DNA of 64,000 nt from Tigriopus japonicus (taxonomy: Eukaryota > Arthropoda > Copepoda > Harpacticoida > Harpacticidae): positions 9,778,513 to 9,842,512 of the forward strand of contig CM021320.1 in NCBI GenBank assembly GCA_010645155.1, given 5' to 3'. A program made the position numbers and the translations under genes. The notes beneath the pieces were generated by a model. That model did no database searches. It saw nothing but the letters and a program-made list of their open reading frames with translations, and was not told the origin of the DNA. Of this stretch, positions 47,894 through 60,183 are shown in pieces; position 1 is the stretch's first letter; each line of letters opens with the position of its first letter.

Positions 47894-49906
47894 CTCCCCC
47901 AGGCATGGACCACGGAACTTCTGGACGGCTGACGGCCACGCAACCTTTTCAGTAAGCGTCATGATGCTCAGGAAGCTACGTTACTTAATTCAGACTTATG
48001 TTAGATGTTAACAACTTAGTTACCTTTTTTCTAGCTTATTTTTTCAGTCTCCACATCTCCCATGTAAAGGAGTTTCACAGGTTTGATATTTTTGTAATAC
48101 TCATGCATGGATAGACAACCCCAAACATCAAATTTTAACATAGTTTTAACTTGATACAATCCAATTTGATTGAATATATGTAAATATCCATATAAGTGAT
48201 TCAGATAGGCGATTTCTTCATGAAATGTTTGGTATACCTTAATGGCTTATGGTTACTGTAAGTAATTGTTGATTTTATAGCTTTATTGCACATGAAAAGC
48301 CATAATTTATCACCCTTTGTGCATTAATATGTATCAAATATAAAAGCATTGAGACATTATACTATTAATCTGCCAAGAGGCCCAATGGGTGCGTCATGTT
48401 TATTGACTGACATTTTTTTATCCCTTCATTAAGTTAAATTATGATACCTTTACTTAATTATATACATTCTTAGCAGAGTGCACATTCCTACTACCTTATC
48501 CCCATGTCAAGTTACAAGACCTGGGTTTCTCAGTAGATTCATTCCTATTAAAGGATCCAAATAATAATGAGAAGCTGTGATTCAAGTCACACTCCCACAG
48601 TTTCTTGATCTGGTTAATGATGTCTCATTAAGATCATTAAGTACTTCACACTGCAAGATAAAAAGCACTACAAGAATTACTATCAAAAAAAATTCTTTCT
48701 TTGGTGACTTTGTCAATGGACCAAATACATTTGTGTTTCAATTTTGGGCACATTTATGTTAAGAAAAATAGTCTGTTTTGAGCTTAAAAGATGCCCAGAA
48801 TTATGCCTCACACAATGCACACACTTACTTTCTTGGTTCTTACTTGCTTGGTTCACTCACATTTAAAAAAATGTATATGGATGTTTGGTATATGGCTGAA
48901 TCACCAACAGAACAAGCCTTGGCATCAAAATGAACTCACACCATGAACACTCTAGCAGTGGTTGAGACTTGATTGATTCCCAAAATAACTTAGGGTGAGA
49001 AGGTACTTGTGTCACTGAAGCTGTTGCACTATCAAAGGTGGGTGTGCCATCAATCATAGACTGTAGCACTACAGCAGATGAAGGAGTATTGCCATGAGCC
49101 AAATGACCTTAACATGACTTAAAAATCACACTTAAAAAGCACAGAACAGATGAATTAATCACATTTCAAGATGATTTTTCAAGATGTTTCAAATGTTGTG
49201 AGTGAGAAGCGACTGGCAAAACAAACAAGGGTGACTGCAAATTGTAGGCCTTCTATAATTGTGATTTGGATCTTGCAAAATGATTAAGGCTCAAGTCATT
49301 TCTTCAAATAATAGAAACCTGCCATGAGCTTATGAATAGCAGAAGGAACTTGACACTCAAATTATAAAAAGATGTTGTTCTGTCATGAGATGAAATCATG
49401 CTGTCTGCTCGTCAATGATCTCGTCACCTTTTGAATGGTAGATGTGGCCAATCCTGCCCAATGAGAATTGGCTTGGGTTGCCTGAATGACGCATAATTTG
49501 AGACAGGCACTTTTTCTGATGTGGTTTCAAATCCTGTATTAAGAAATCCTTGCCCCAGGTGATCTGCTCCAGATCGCGAGAAACCCCAAATTTTCAAGTC
49601 TGGGAAGGGAGGAATCCACGTAGAATGAATGTATTGAGGCTATGTAAATGGCTTGAATAAAATAACTGTCTTATCTGGATTCTCCGGGTTTACGGTCTCC
49701 TCCTGTAGTATCGGCCAATCCAGATATGCCAAATTTCACTTGGCCTCTGGAAAGGCAGTTGGGACCAAATAACTCGTAGGCCTTGCACTAAAGGTAGCAC
49801 TCAAAATAGCACTATGCCACTCCTATAGAATATTGAACAGGTTCCACAGAAGCACTGAACTTTGTTGGTATAGGTGGGTTCTTTTGAATCCACGATGCAC
49901 CATTTA

Positions 49907-50054
49907 ATAAATGAATAGGAGTCGAATACTAATTCCTTATCATGAGTATTTATTAACTTCCGAGAAGCACTGTATGTTGAAATATCTGAGCTCTCTGAGC
50001 TTCAGAACTCGACTGAGGAGAGTTCCGAAAACGTTCTCTGCGCTGCATCGAACA
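49907..50054. repeat. 148-bp direct repeat, copy 2
   Basis: Partner of 47746-47893, same orientation, 2161 bp apart. It is followed directly by GCACTATTCC near the right end of the putative 2.5-kb unit. Confidence 0.93.
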
Positions 50055-50251
50055 GCACTATTCCATTCCCTTCAGCTCAGCCATCTGGTCACATTGTTAG
50101 AGATAAAGCTTAGAGTAAGATAAGATAAATTTATTACGTTTTATTACGCGAAAAAGGAGGGAGCCATGACAGCCCATATCAAATAATTATGCACTCTGGA
50201 GTAGAGGGTCCAAAAGGAAATGTTGCATGACATGCGACGTTGAAAACTAGA

Positions 50252-50845
50252 AAATTTGTATAAACGGCTGTCAGAGAATCTGTGGTCACGGCAGCTTCAG
50301 TGACAGCTTCAGAGACAGCCCCGTCAACTCGTACTTCATGCAAAATGGGCAAACCAAACGGGGTCAAACAACGTAGAGAAGGGTGGACGTAGAAGAAGTA
50401 CTTAGATGTCTGGTAAGCCTGAGGTGCAGGAAAGGAGAAGTACGAGGAGAAGCGGCAAGGGCATGCTTGCCTTGAACGGTGTCAAACGACGTAGAGAACG
50501 GTTGCCATAGAAGAACAAGAAAGAAGTGCGAGGGGAAGCGCCGGAAGCAGCTAGGGACTCAAGGCTAAGAGAGAGCGTGCAATTAAAGAGATGGCAAGTT
50601 TGGAAGCAACAAAAGCTGGCTTGCCCTGAGCTGAGACTTCAAAGCGCTTCTCTCAAGCCACTTAAGTAGTTCTCTTGTCTATTCCCAAGGAGCAGGCGGG
50701 AAAACACCCAACCTTTCATTTTCCTTACAGAGAACGGTCGTGACTCCTCCTACTTCTCCTTTCTTGCACCTCAGGCTGTGTTGACGAGGCTGTCACTGAA
50801 GCTGCCGTGACCACAGATTCTCTGACAGCCGTTTATAGAAAATTT
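50252..50845. repeat. Nested palindromic structure
   Basis: Outer arms 50252-50325 and 50779-50845 are inverted copies (core GGCTGTCAGAGAATCTGTGG and its inverse), with a 12-bp extra unit in the left arm. Inner arms lie near 50421-50456 and 50744-50776 (CCTGAGGTGCAGGAAAGGAG and a diverged inverse). Between them are direct repeats built on GTCAAACRACGTAGAGAA. Probably a foldback-type element whose ends I cannot define. Confidence 0.75.
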
Positions 50846-50859
50846 GAAACAATGTTGTT

Positions 50860-52790
50860 GTGATCAACAATAACAAAGAAAATTCAGGGTGACGCAAGTA
50901 TCCCTGCCATTCACCTTTTTAGCATCCGTAGAGCGAATAATTCCTTTCAACACACACACACTTCTTCTGATGATGGTTTTATTAAAGTTTAGAAAAAGCA
51001 TCAAATAAGGTATTCACTTCAATTGTCCTCCAAAGCTTGGATTACATCAGGCACACACTTTGAGATTTCGTCCCCCTGGGTAATCTCCTATAAAGGCCAC
51101 CCGATTTTGAAAGTTGGAAGCCAAAATTTTACGCCAGCGTTCAATTTTCAGAGTCAAATTAGCCTATCTTACAAGTCTGAGTCACTGGCTAAAAGAGGTA
51201 GTTTGCATTAAGCCTATAACGTTATAACGTTATGCAATTGGTTAGAAAAATGTTTAATATTGTAGAAACAGACGTAGTATAAGCTGGGGTAAAAATGGCA
51301 GCACTAGAGATTATCACCTTGGCATCAAGCCGGCATCAAGCCTCTAAGTCCTCATTTTTTTCGGTACCGTCTCAAGCTACTTGATTCCAGGGTGGCTAAA
51401 GTCCCAACACTAGTCTCATACAGTAAGAGACGAGACCAATACAATGAAAGTCTCGCTGGTCTCGATTCCGACTTGAGACCAAGTGAGATATGCGAAGTGT
51501 TGCCAAAACTGCTCAAATTGGGTTTTGCCTTTTTTTCTATGGTGTTCAATTGGTTTAAATTTGAAGGCACGATATATCTAGATTTATTTTTCCGTTGTTT
51601 TAAACGTGAACAATATAAGTTTCAAAGCAAGGAACATCTTGTTTATTCCACAACTTGGCACAACAATGTGGCTTCAGAGTTTTGAAGAAAAATACCTGAA
51701 GGACCGCTGAAAGTGTGACGTGAAATCTTATTTCTTAACACAAAAACTTACGTTATATCCCCAAATTGCCGGAGAATATTTCATTTAGCGACTATTAATG
51801 TTATTACTTTGCAACACAAGATTTTATTTAAATCATTAGTGCCTAATTATTATTTGAAATTTCCATTTGCAAAAGCCCATCAACATCGAAATCAGGTGGC
51901 AAATCACGACATCATTACCACATTCTTGTCAACTTCTTGGCTAAGAAGTGTGACTAGCAGCTAAGACTTGAATATCAAAGGAACCAAATTGAAACAGACC
52001 ATTTCAGTGAAAAAAGCTACTTGATATGGCGTCAATAAAGGTCATGGTCTCCATGCAAAACACATACCTCAAAAGAGAGTTAGATTTTGATTACACCCTT
52101 CAACAAAATTGTTAAACACGAGTAGGTTCAATCATGGCGGGCACCTTTTGTAGCTGTCATTTCATTCGTGTAAGACTTGATACTACTGATGCGAACAAAT
52201 TGGCCATTTCTTTGTTTGTTTGTAAATTTGTTTGGGTTTTCAGAATCTTTGTTTGTTTGGGGTAAATTTGTACCATTCCCAAATAAAAACAGTGTTGCCG
52301 TCATGATTTATGGTGATTTGCAAACGCAAGTATCTAAGGATCATTTTCGCCACAATTATTCATGCTTGTGAAAGAATTGATTGATTCAAAAGAGATATTT
52401 CATATAACTGGAACTCTTGGTTTCGACAAAAGAAGGTTTTCAAAACCTTTCAACTTTTGACCTTTTTTCCCACCTAACGGGTGTCACTCTTGGCAGCCCT
52501 GATTTGTTGGAAGACCAAAACATTCAACAACTGTTGACTTCTCTTTCCCATTTGTTTGTTCTTTATTTGTAATTTATATTTGTTTGGTATGCTGTCGTTT
52601 GTTTGTCTTTGTTATTTTTTATCTTTATTTGTTTCCCATCAGTACTTGATACCGTCTTGATGCCAGCTTCTAAGATTCAGATGTATTAATTGAGACCGGC
52701 ATCAGTTGGTCTCGTGTATTGGAAATACCGTCTCGTCCCATCACTAATATCTAGCTATCCTTAGCTACACTCACCTTGAATCTAGTAGTC
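50860..52790. other. AT-rich DNA with decayed hAT-like ends
   Basis: No gene. GTCCCAACACTA (51399-51410) and GTCCCATCACTA (to 52746) are similar hAT-like termini with nearby GAGACGGTA words. They face the same direction, so they are ends of two separate broken copies rather than one element. Confidence 0.45.
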
Positions 52791-52806
52791 GTGCAGTATG
52801 TCAAAC

Positions 52807-53907
52807 TAGAGCTCTATATAAGAAAGAGTACAATCATATCCAACGCCATCTAGTTGATTTGGCTCGCAACTGCTCGCCGTTCCCAAAACAAAGCACAGGT
52901 ACCCTCTAAGCTGAACAACTTTTCCAAAATATGAGAACAAGGTAGCAACTTTTGAGAAACTAAAGGGCCTAGAACCTTAATGAAGGGGTCCATAATGAAC
53001 TCTTAGCGTGTTTCAAATGATTCAAAGCTGAATTACTAGTAAAATTAGGTTTAAAACCTAAAAGACCAAGAGAAAAATGAATATCTCACCCCTCACTCTG
53101 ATCAATGCTTTTCAGAGAAAACGTTCGTAATCAGGGCTCCTACCATAAAAAATGTTTCAGGTAGAATATTGATAGAGAGGAGCATGTTGAGTTTTCCTTT
53201 CTTCACCTTTCAACCCTGAAATGTTGAGTCAAGTCCTCCTTGTTTGTTCACTGGGCTCAATGTGGAGAGCAAGAGAGAGCGAGCGAGAGAGAGAAAGCTG
53301 GCCCGGCCCAGCAATCCTTGCAGTTCCCTTCTTAACAAGTGCCAGTGGGCAAGCTGGACAAGTTTTCTGAAGCTAGCAAGCATTTGACTGGACTCCCCTG
53401 CTGGCCACCACCACCTACTCCTGTGATCTTGCATATCAATGGGTAGGTGGGCAAGTTTAAATTGCAGTCAGGGGTGAAGTCAAGAGAGGAAGAAAATTCC
53501 CTGTGCTCTTTCCCAGCAATGACCATCACAGCCAAGCACAAGAGGGAAGAGAATTCAGCAGCCCTGCGACTTCATTTCCAATCACATTGTTACCATCACC
53601 ACTTGCATCAATATGTCCAAGGGGATAGATTTTCATTCTTTTAATGTCTTTTAAAGCTTTAAGCCTAATTTTACAAGTAATGCAATCTTAACTCATTTGA
53701 AACACACTAACAGTTCATTTTGGACCCCCTTCATAAGGGTCCTAGGCCCTTTAATTTCTCAAAAGTTGCTATCTTGGTCTCATATTTTGGAAAATTTGTT
53801 CAGCTTAGAGGGTACTCGTGCATCCTTTTGGGAACGGCGAGCAGTTGCGAGTAGAATGAACTAGAGGGCGTTGGATATGAATGTACTCTTTCTAATATAG
53901 AGCTCTA
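52807..53907. mobile_element. 1.1-kb hAT-like element with about 270-bp inverted repeats
   Basis: Starts TAGAGCTCTATATAAGAAAG; the other end is the near-inverse TAATATAGAGCTCTA. Both sides carry TGTCAAAC (52799-52806, 53908-53915), a perfect 8-bp duplication. The arms extend about 270 bp (52807-53063 against 53654-53907) at roughly 85-90 percent identity by eye. The central 590 bp is unrelated to the arms and has no credible frame. Confidence 0.9.
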
Positions 53908-53915
53908 TGTCAAAC

Positions 53916-55455
53916 AATCTTCATGAACCTGGAACATGAACCCGTTGGGTGGCAGTTGGTTCTAAGACAAATGTTGTTAGCAATGCAAGCCACTAGATTC
54001 ATACAACTTCTTTGTTAGTCCTCTACTTGTACACAAAATATCAAATTCCTGTACGACTCGTTTTCTTACATTTTTTCTGTCATATTTTGCTAATGATAAA
54101 ATAATTTTGAACTCTGAAATATTCCAGGCCTGCTAAATTGATCTTACTTCTAACCAATATTTCAATATGTTTGGGGGTGGAAAAAAACCAAGTCCTTTTG
54201 AGCACTTCCTTATTAACCATAAATTTCCAAATAACATTTGCATTGCTAAAACATTGAAATGTTAATCTTTTATTTTCTGACCCTGACCTAACTTTGAACT
54301 CTGATCAATACAAATTGGCAACCCTGAACTGAACAAATAATCTGGAGTCTAACATTTGAAAATGGACATACATGTGCCAATGCCAAGCGTTTTGAACACT
54401 CGAGGATAAAAAATACCGATTTTAGCATAAAGAGCATGTCATACACGTCTCAATGTAATACCGCAAAAGTTCTTGTACCAAATGACAGGAAAAGTAGGAA
54501 CAAAAAGCGTTTTGTCGCGCAACATACGATTAATGTGTTTATTGTCCACAAAAGAAAATTGTAGCAAATTGATACTGAAAATTGTCAAGATTGGCTTGAT
54601 CTGGGTTGATTGTTGGATCTTCGTGAATATATTGACAATTTTGTTGAACACACATTGGTACTTGGATAGTCATTAATGGCTTTCGAACTGTGGAAAGCAA
54701 GGACTCGATCATTGGGCAACTTCCTCATTTAAATTTAAGATAGTCCACCACTTAAATCGATGAAACATGGACAAAAGGAAGGCATAAGCTGTGTGAACCC
54801 ATTTCTTGGCATCCCACGGCTTCCTTTGCATCACGAGGTCAATAAAACCATGATGTCACATCACTTAAGAGCGTGGTCTGAAGTTTCTCTTATTAAGTCC
54901 TCATAAACTTCATTTTGTGGCCCACCAACAAACTGCCGATTGACTCTAAATTGATCTCAACAGGTGGAATGAGTTAGATCAGTTGTAAGCTTTATTTTGA
55001 AGACCATGGACAAGTTTTTGTTCCTTGAGTTTTGGTTGTTTCTTGATGGCAATGAAACACTCTTAGAACTGCTTTCTGTTGAGAAAATACGCACTTTTCA
55101 ACTCCATGGAATCACAAGCGCCACCCGCAAAGGCAAAAAGCCATCTTTGGGTACATTTTTCCAATATTTTGGTGGAAAAATACTCGAGTAAAGCAGACGA
55201 CCTCATTTTGTTTTCTAGACCATCATGGCTGTCCAAAAATTCAGTCTGACTACGTAGCAACAGATGCAAACCATTTCTGTAATCCAATACAGAAAGCCGG
55301 AGCTAACCAACAGTGTTCATGATTAAGCAAAACAAAAAGTGAACACTTGGGTAAAATTATGTCTTTATTTCCAAAACTTTTCAGGTTACCAAAAGATCGT
55401 TCCATACTTTGGAAATCTTTCGGAAAACTAAACCAATAGTGATGGGGGGCAAACA
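53916..55455. other. AT-rich intergenic DNA
   Basis: No supported gene or defined element. Confidence 0.45.
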
Positions 55456-55661
55456 AGAGATTGTGTGAATCCTTGGAATATGGGAATCAAGAAATCGAGG
55501 GGTCAGAAAATCTTGCCCTGCTCGAGAGCTCGGCTGCAGGGTGACAAGTTCGAGGGCTTTAGCCCGAGAACTTGGCACCAGGAAGCCGAGCTCGAGAGCA
55601 GGGCAAGATTTTCTAACCCCTCGATTTCTTGATTCCCATATTCCAAGGATTCACAATCTCG
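55456..55661. repeat. Near-perfect 100-bp-arm hairpin
   Basis: The left arm (55456-55557) and right arm (55564-55661) are inverted copies with only a few mismatches and small indels, and the loop is only about 6 nt. The edge word CCAAACTAACGAGATTG recurs at 57637-57653, so the arms belong to a repeat family. Confidence 0.92.
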
Positions 55662-58099
55662 TTAGTTTGGGGAGCCTTTAAGTATTTGCCATGTTAATGT
55701 CCGACTATGACAAGTTAATCACCATTTGGTCACCTTGAAAACGTGCTCAAATCTAGTTTTCCCCAAGTCAACATACAGTGATACAAACTGAGTGAGTGGT
55801 CATAGTGAGTGGTTCCCGTTCGTGCTTTTTGGCATGTGGATTTTCAGTTCTTGAGCCTCGACAATTAACCTTTTCATGGAGTAATAGTGAGTTCATTCCC
55901 TATTGACTCATTAGAGTGATTACATTACATTTGATACATCGTTGACGTCAGTCAAATACATTACAAAGGGCTCTTGTTTTTGTGTTTAACCCTTTTTATG
56001 TTAAAAATAAGATCGAACGTAAAGTAGTCAAAAAGTCAAAGTTTTGATAGCCAACCGAGAAAAAATATCTTACGACGGTTTAATGCCATTCTGACATGTT
56101 TGGCGTCCTTTGTAGTAACGGTTGGTTCATTTAAAATGAGTAAACTCTCTATACAAGACGATTCAGCAAGATCACAACACAATTTGCCCGAGTTACTGGG
56201 CAAATTGTAAATTGTGACTGGGATTGACCCAAAATACTAAATTTAAGTACAAATTCAAATGGTTTACGTTTGTGTGGCATCAATATTTTCTTGAAACCTC
56301 GTCAAAAAGTAGTTCATGAAAACTGTCAATTCATAAGCGTTGTCTGTATTCGATGGTCAGAAACCTGACGGAGGCAGGATTAATCAGGTTTGGGATAAGA
56401 AAAATGCCTCCTCCGTAACTGAACGGTATTTTCCCTCTTGGGATTGACAAAATGCCCGACGTGTAAGCAAACGATGTGTCCTTCGGCATAAAAAAATGCC
56501 CGGTGTAGGAATTCGGAAAGTCATGGGATTGAAAAAATGCCCGATGTATGAACGGTGAGCAACGAATTGGGGAATAGCCAAACGAAATTAAAACCTGTTT
56601 TGGTCCGATCTTCGATCATATTTGATCCAATTAACACCTTTCACGAGACTAAATCGTAGGCTTTCACTTTGAACGAGCTCAAAGTTCGTTGGAAGGGTTG
56701 TGGTGGAAAAGTGGCCGAGCATGCAAAGTGCACAAGGGTTTGGTCTCATAAGGGTCATTACCGGAGCCCTCCGATCAGTTTTGCCATCATGGCCAAATTA
56801 GCTTTAATCAAAATTTGGCCAAAGTTCGGTTTCTTACTTTCACAAAAGCCTAACGATTCCAGTTTCTATCAAATATTATGCTTGATATTTCGTCTTGCTG
56901 ATACATCTTGAAAGCCTGCTGAATTTTCTAACTTCATGACTATACTTCAAAAAATTTTAAGTTTGATATGGTCGAGTGAGAAACACTTCATCAGTCCTGA
57001 GTCAAGACTCGACGTATCAGGTATGCTGTCGAAGAATTGAAGAAAAGGTCAACAGATACACTTGGTGCATTCATGAGTATGGTTTGTTCATAATTCTATT
57101 TCATGTTGCAAAATGACATGTTTTTAAGTCGCCAAGTCATTGTGTAACCAGATTGCCCCATAAAATATTTATGGAAATAGACCGACAAAAAACTTTGTTT
57201 TCCTTTAAATAGACCGTCTTGTCGCTGTTGGCAGCGTTCCTGATTTTACTGATCAAGGAGAACGACCGTCCGACCGTCTTCCTCTCCTTGTGCTGAGAGA
57301 AGGCATACAATTCAGGGCAGCAGAAATGAAAATGTTCAGAGCGGCAAACATAAAAATAGGGATTCAATGCTTAAATAACATTGATAATAGTGTGCAACAC
57401 ACGTGGATCATATTTTCTTTGACACAAATAACAATACGATTGAAAGAATATCATGTAACTTAATACTTCCAACGCAATAAGAAATTCTGATCCTGAATGC
57501 TCTCAAGTGACGTCACGGGTAATGTTCGTCATTAAAGGTGCTAATTGGAAGAATTCTCGGTTGGTTGTCGAACATTTGCCTTTTTGAGCGGGGCAGGCTT
57601 CTAAAATCCGTCATTTTACGTTATGTACTGGGGGGTGAGCCAAACTAACGAGATTGGGCAAGCTGTATTGGCACAATGCTTGGGCTTGCCGAAGCTTGGC
57701 ATAGCTTGGGTGTCTGTACAAGTGCTTTTCCCAGCTAACAGGTTTGCCAAATTTGCTATGAACAAAGAAAAAACTTGCCATCCGAATTCCACTAAACCAG
57801 GCTGATTCAGCTAAATAGGGCCCATACCTTTGAAAGGATGTATTTTTAGGAAAATTGCACACTTCAATTTTCTCACATGGGGAGATGCAAAAGATTTCGA
57901 GAATACTAAAAAAAGATTTGGCATCTTACTTTTTCATGCCGGCAACTCTGAGTAAACGAGCTTGTTCTGGAAGTGTGATTCTAAATCTCGGTCTTGATTA
58001 GCCTCAAAAGTGCATTCATGTGTGGCCTAGAACCGAAACTAAAAAAAACATGGTTTTGCAAATGCTATCCAAATTAAAATATTTTTTGGGTTCACTTCC
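55662..58099. other. Intergenic DNA, no supported gene
   Basis: At 56390-56560 the word AAAAATGCCCG(A/G) recurs about three or four times with some periodicity. The 57637 segment matches the edge of the hairpin at 55456-55661. No coding region is recognised. Confidence 0.45.
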
Positions 58100-58134
58100 A
58101 CTGTTTATTGCTAAATTATTAAGGTCAAAACGAC

Positions 58135-58785
58135 GTGACAAGTACCCCTCGGAACGCAAAATCTCCCGAGTTAAAGGACAAAATCGAACAGATTGCGTTG
58201 GTGGATGAGCCCAAAAGCGTTCCGCAAATCTGCCCTGTTCATCGCAAAAAATTCTGTCCGCAAAGGAAGAGTGGGTGCCTACTTGACCACCCCAAATGGT
58301 GCCCAAAAATAGTTCAATATGGACTTCAAAAGCACAACAAGAAGGGATGTAGCAAAATAGATTGCCATTAATTCCATCCTTATATGTGCATTAAATCAAT
58401 GAAATATGGCTACTGCTAGAACCCTAAGTGCAAGTCTGCCCATATAAAGGGGACGCAACGGAAGCGTCCAATGCCCGGAAACTTCAATCCCCCCTTCCAG
58501 CCTTCAAAAGCTGTCTGCATTCCCTTTCCCCCTCCTAATTTTCAAAACCCTCAATACAACCCGATGGGGATCCAAATTGGCGGTCCACCCCGGACCTACT
58601 CCAGTGCAACTACTCCCCTCGCACTCTCTGCTCTCACACCCTCCGTCCCTGTTGCTGTTAATCCTGTTCAAGTTCAAACGCAAGAGGGTCAAACTTCATT
58701 TGTAGCCAAGCAAGATTTTTTACGTCTCGAGGGAATGGTTCAGAATATAATACTGATGCTGCAACAAAAAAATGCAGTTCCTTGA
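58135..58785 (+). pseudogene. LINE ORF1 with three CCCH-type zinc fingers
   Basis: With two in-frame stops read through, the frame shows CPVHRKKFC..CLLDH (C-x7-C-x6-C-x3-H), a longer-spaced second unit ending GCSKIDC..FH, and a third C-x8-C-x4-C-x3-H unit. A Pro-rich linker and a C-terminal helix (FLRLEGMVQNIILMLQQ) follow. CCCH fingers bind RNA in many proteins, whereas most LINE ORF1 proteins use CCHC knuckles, RRM or esterase domains. The stop of ORF1 overlaps the start of ORF2. The decayed copy at 17.6 kb has the same organisation. Confidence 0.75.
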
Positions 58786-59723
58786 GAGGACTTTACCTTA
58801 ATGTTCGATGTCTCGTGTCAAAAAAGGATTCTTCTAAAGTTAATTTTTTAGAGGAACTGACCATAGGAAAAAATATCTCTTTTATATCCCTCACAGAAAC
58901 ATGGTTGAGAGAAGGGGTACTTGATGCGGAATTAGCAATCAAAGGCTTCACCTTGTTTCGTTGTGATAGAGTTCGACCCAAAAATCCAGTATTTCCACAT
59001 GGCGGAGTAGGTCTTTACATAAAAAATGAATATTTGACGTCCAGCACAAAAATGTCCAATGGAGAAGTAGAGACTTTAATAGTTCAAGTGCAGTCCTTGG
59101 ATTTAACATTGGTTACTGTCTACAGACCACCTTCTTGCTCTCTTGTATCATTCAATGATGCTCTTACCTTTATCCAAACAGAATTAGCAAAGTCTCCATG
59201 CTCGCAAAATATGATTATGGGAGACTTTAATTTCCCAAAAACTACGGTTGAATGGAGCCCAAGTCCAATGGGGTATATTCCAATACCAAAGACTCCTTGT
59301 AAATGCTATCAAATGTTAGAAGACTTCATGTTTGACAATAATTTATCTCAGCATATTGGAAAGCCCACGCGGGATAAAAGTATTCTTGATTTGGTGCTTG
59401 CAAGTGACCCGGATTTGGTGGCATCAATTCAAGTGACGCCAACTACCCTTTCAGACCAAAATATTATTGAAATATGCACTACTATTACGAATGGAAATCA
59501 ATCTTGTAACACTAGAGAAGAAGAATCAAAGACAGGGCTGGCCAAGTACTGGTTTAGGGAAGAACATTGGCCCTTGATAAATGCAAGATTAGAGTCCCTT
59601 GACCTTGTGTCCAAAATGGAACAGAAACTTGAAATAGACGAAGCAACAAAATTGCTTGTTTCATCGTTAGACGATGTCTGTGCTCAAATAGGCACTTCCA
59701 CCATGAAGGAGAAGGATAATTGA
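58782..59723 (+). pseudogene. LINE ORF2: endonuclease part
   Basis: Has LYLNVRCLVSKK, SLTETWL, TVYRPP, IMGDFNFP and DLVLASDPD. The final motif reads TLSDQN rather than SDH, so the catalytic His is replaced by Gln; the older copy at 19 kb still has SDHH. It stops at 59723, before the linker to the RT. Confidence 0.88.
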
Positions 59724-59771
59724 TGAAAAATACCAAAGCATAGACAAAAACTCTTTAAAAAGCGACTTTCC

Positions 59772-60183
59772 ATGTCAAAAAGGCTGAAGTCTTTGGATGA
59801 ACTTTGTTATGCCGCCAATAACATTATCAAAAAAATCAGAGCGGTTGACGCTCTTCTGAAATCCTCTCTTGAACGTGAGCAGTTGCGCAAAGAAAGTAAA
59901 ATCATAGAAGACATTAAAATTGACTCTAAATCTTTTTATACTTACGCCAATTCCAAACGAAAGGCCAAACCCCCTGTAGGGCCATTTCGAGAAGGAAACG
60001 AACAAATATCTTGCCCAGTAGATCTGGCTAATATTTTTAACAAACAATACGCGTCAGTTTTTTCTGTCCCCCACACATTACATACCAAACGACCCCTGTT
60101 TGGGCGAAGACACTTTTTCCCTCGAAACAATAACCGTTGGCGTGAAAGATATCCTCGAAGCCATAAACTCCCTTCAATCCTCT
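59772..60183 (+). pseudogene. LINE ORF2: linker between endonuclease and RT, frameshifted
   Basis: Encodes SKRLKSLDELCYAANNIIKK and FYTYANSKRKAKPPVGPF, with the FNKQYASVFS motif that usually precedes the RT. The frame shifts near 60110 into the RT frame. Confidence 0.8.

Larger units (their letters stand above)
47541..50096. mobile_element. Possible 2.5-kb transposon-like unit
   Basis: The left end CAGTGTGACCAGGCTGC and the right end (read inward) CAATGTGACCAGATGGC are imperfect inverted repeats. AGCACT-type words are frequent near both ends (for example 47568, 47671, 49798, 49809, 50055). No convincing target duplication exists (only TTAG on both sides) and no transposase frame is seen, so this is tentative. 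Confidence 0.35.

Noticed and set aside
51399..52746. One 1.3-kb hAT element between two GTCCCA(A/T)CACTA ends
   Set aside because: The two ends face the same direction, so they cannot be the two termini of one element.
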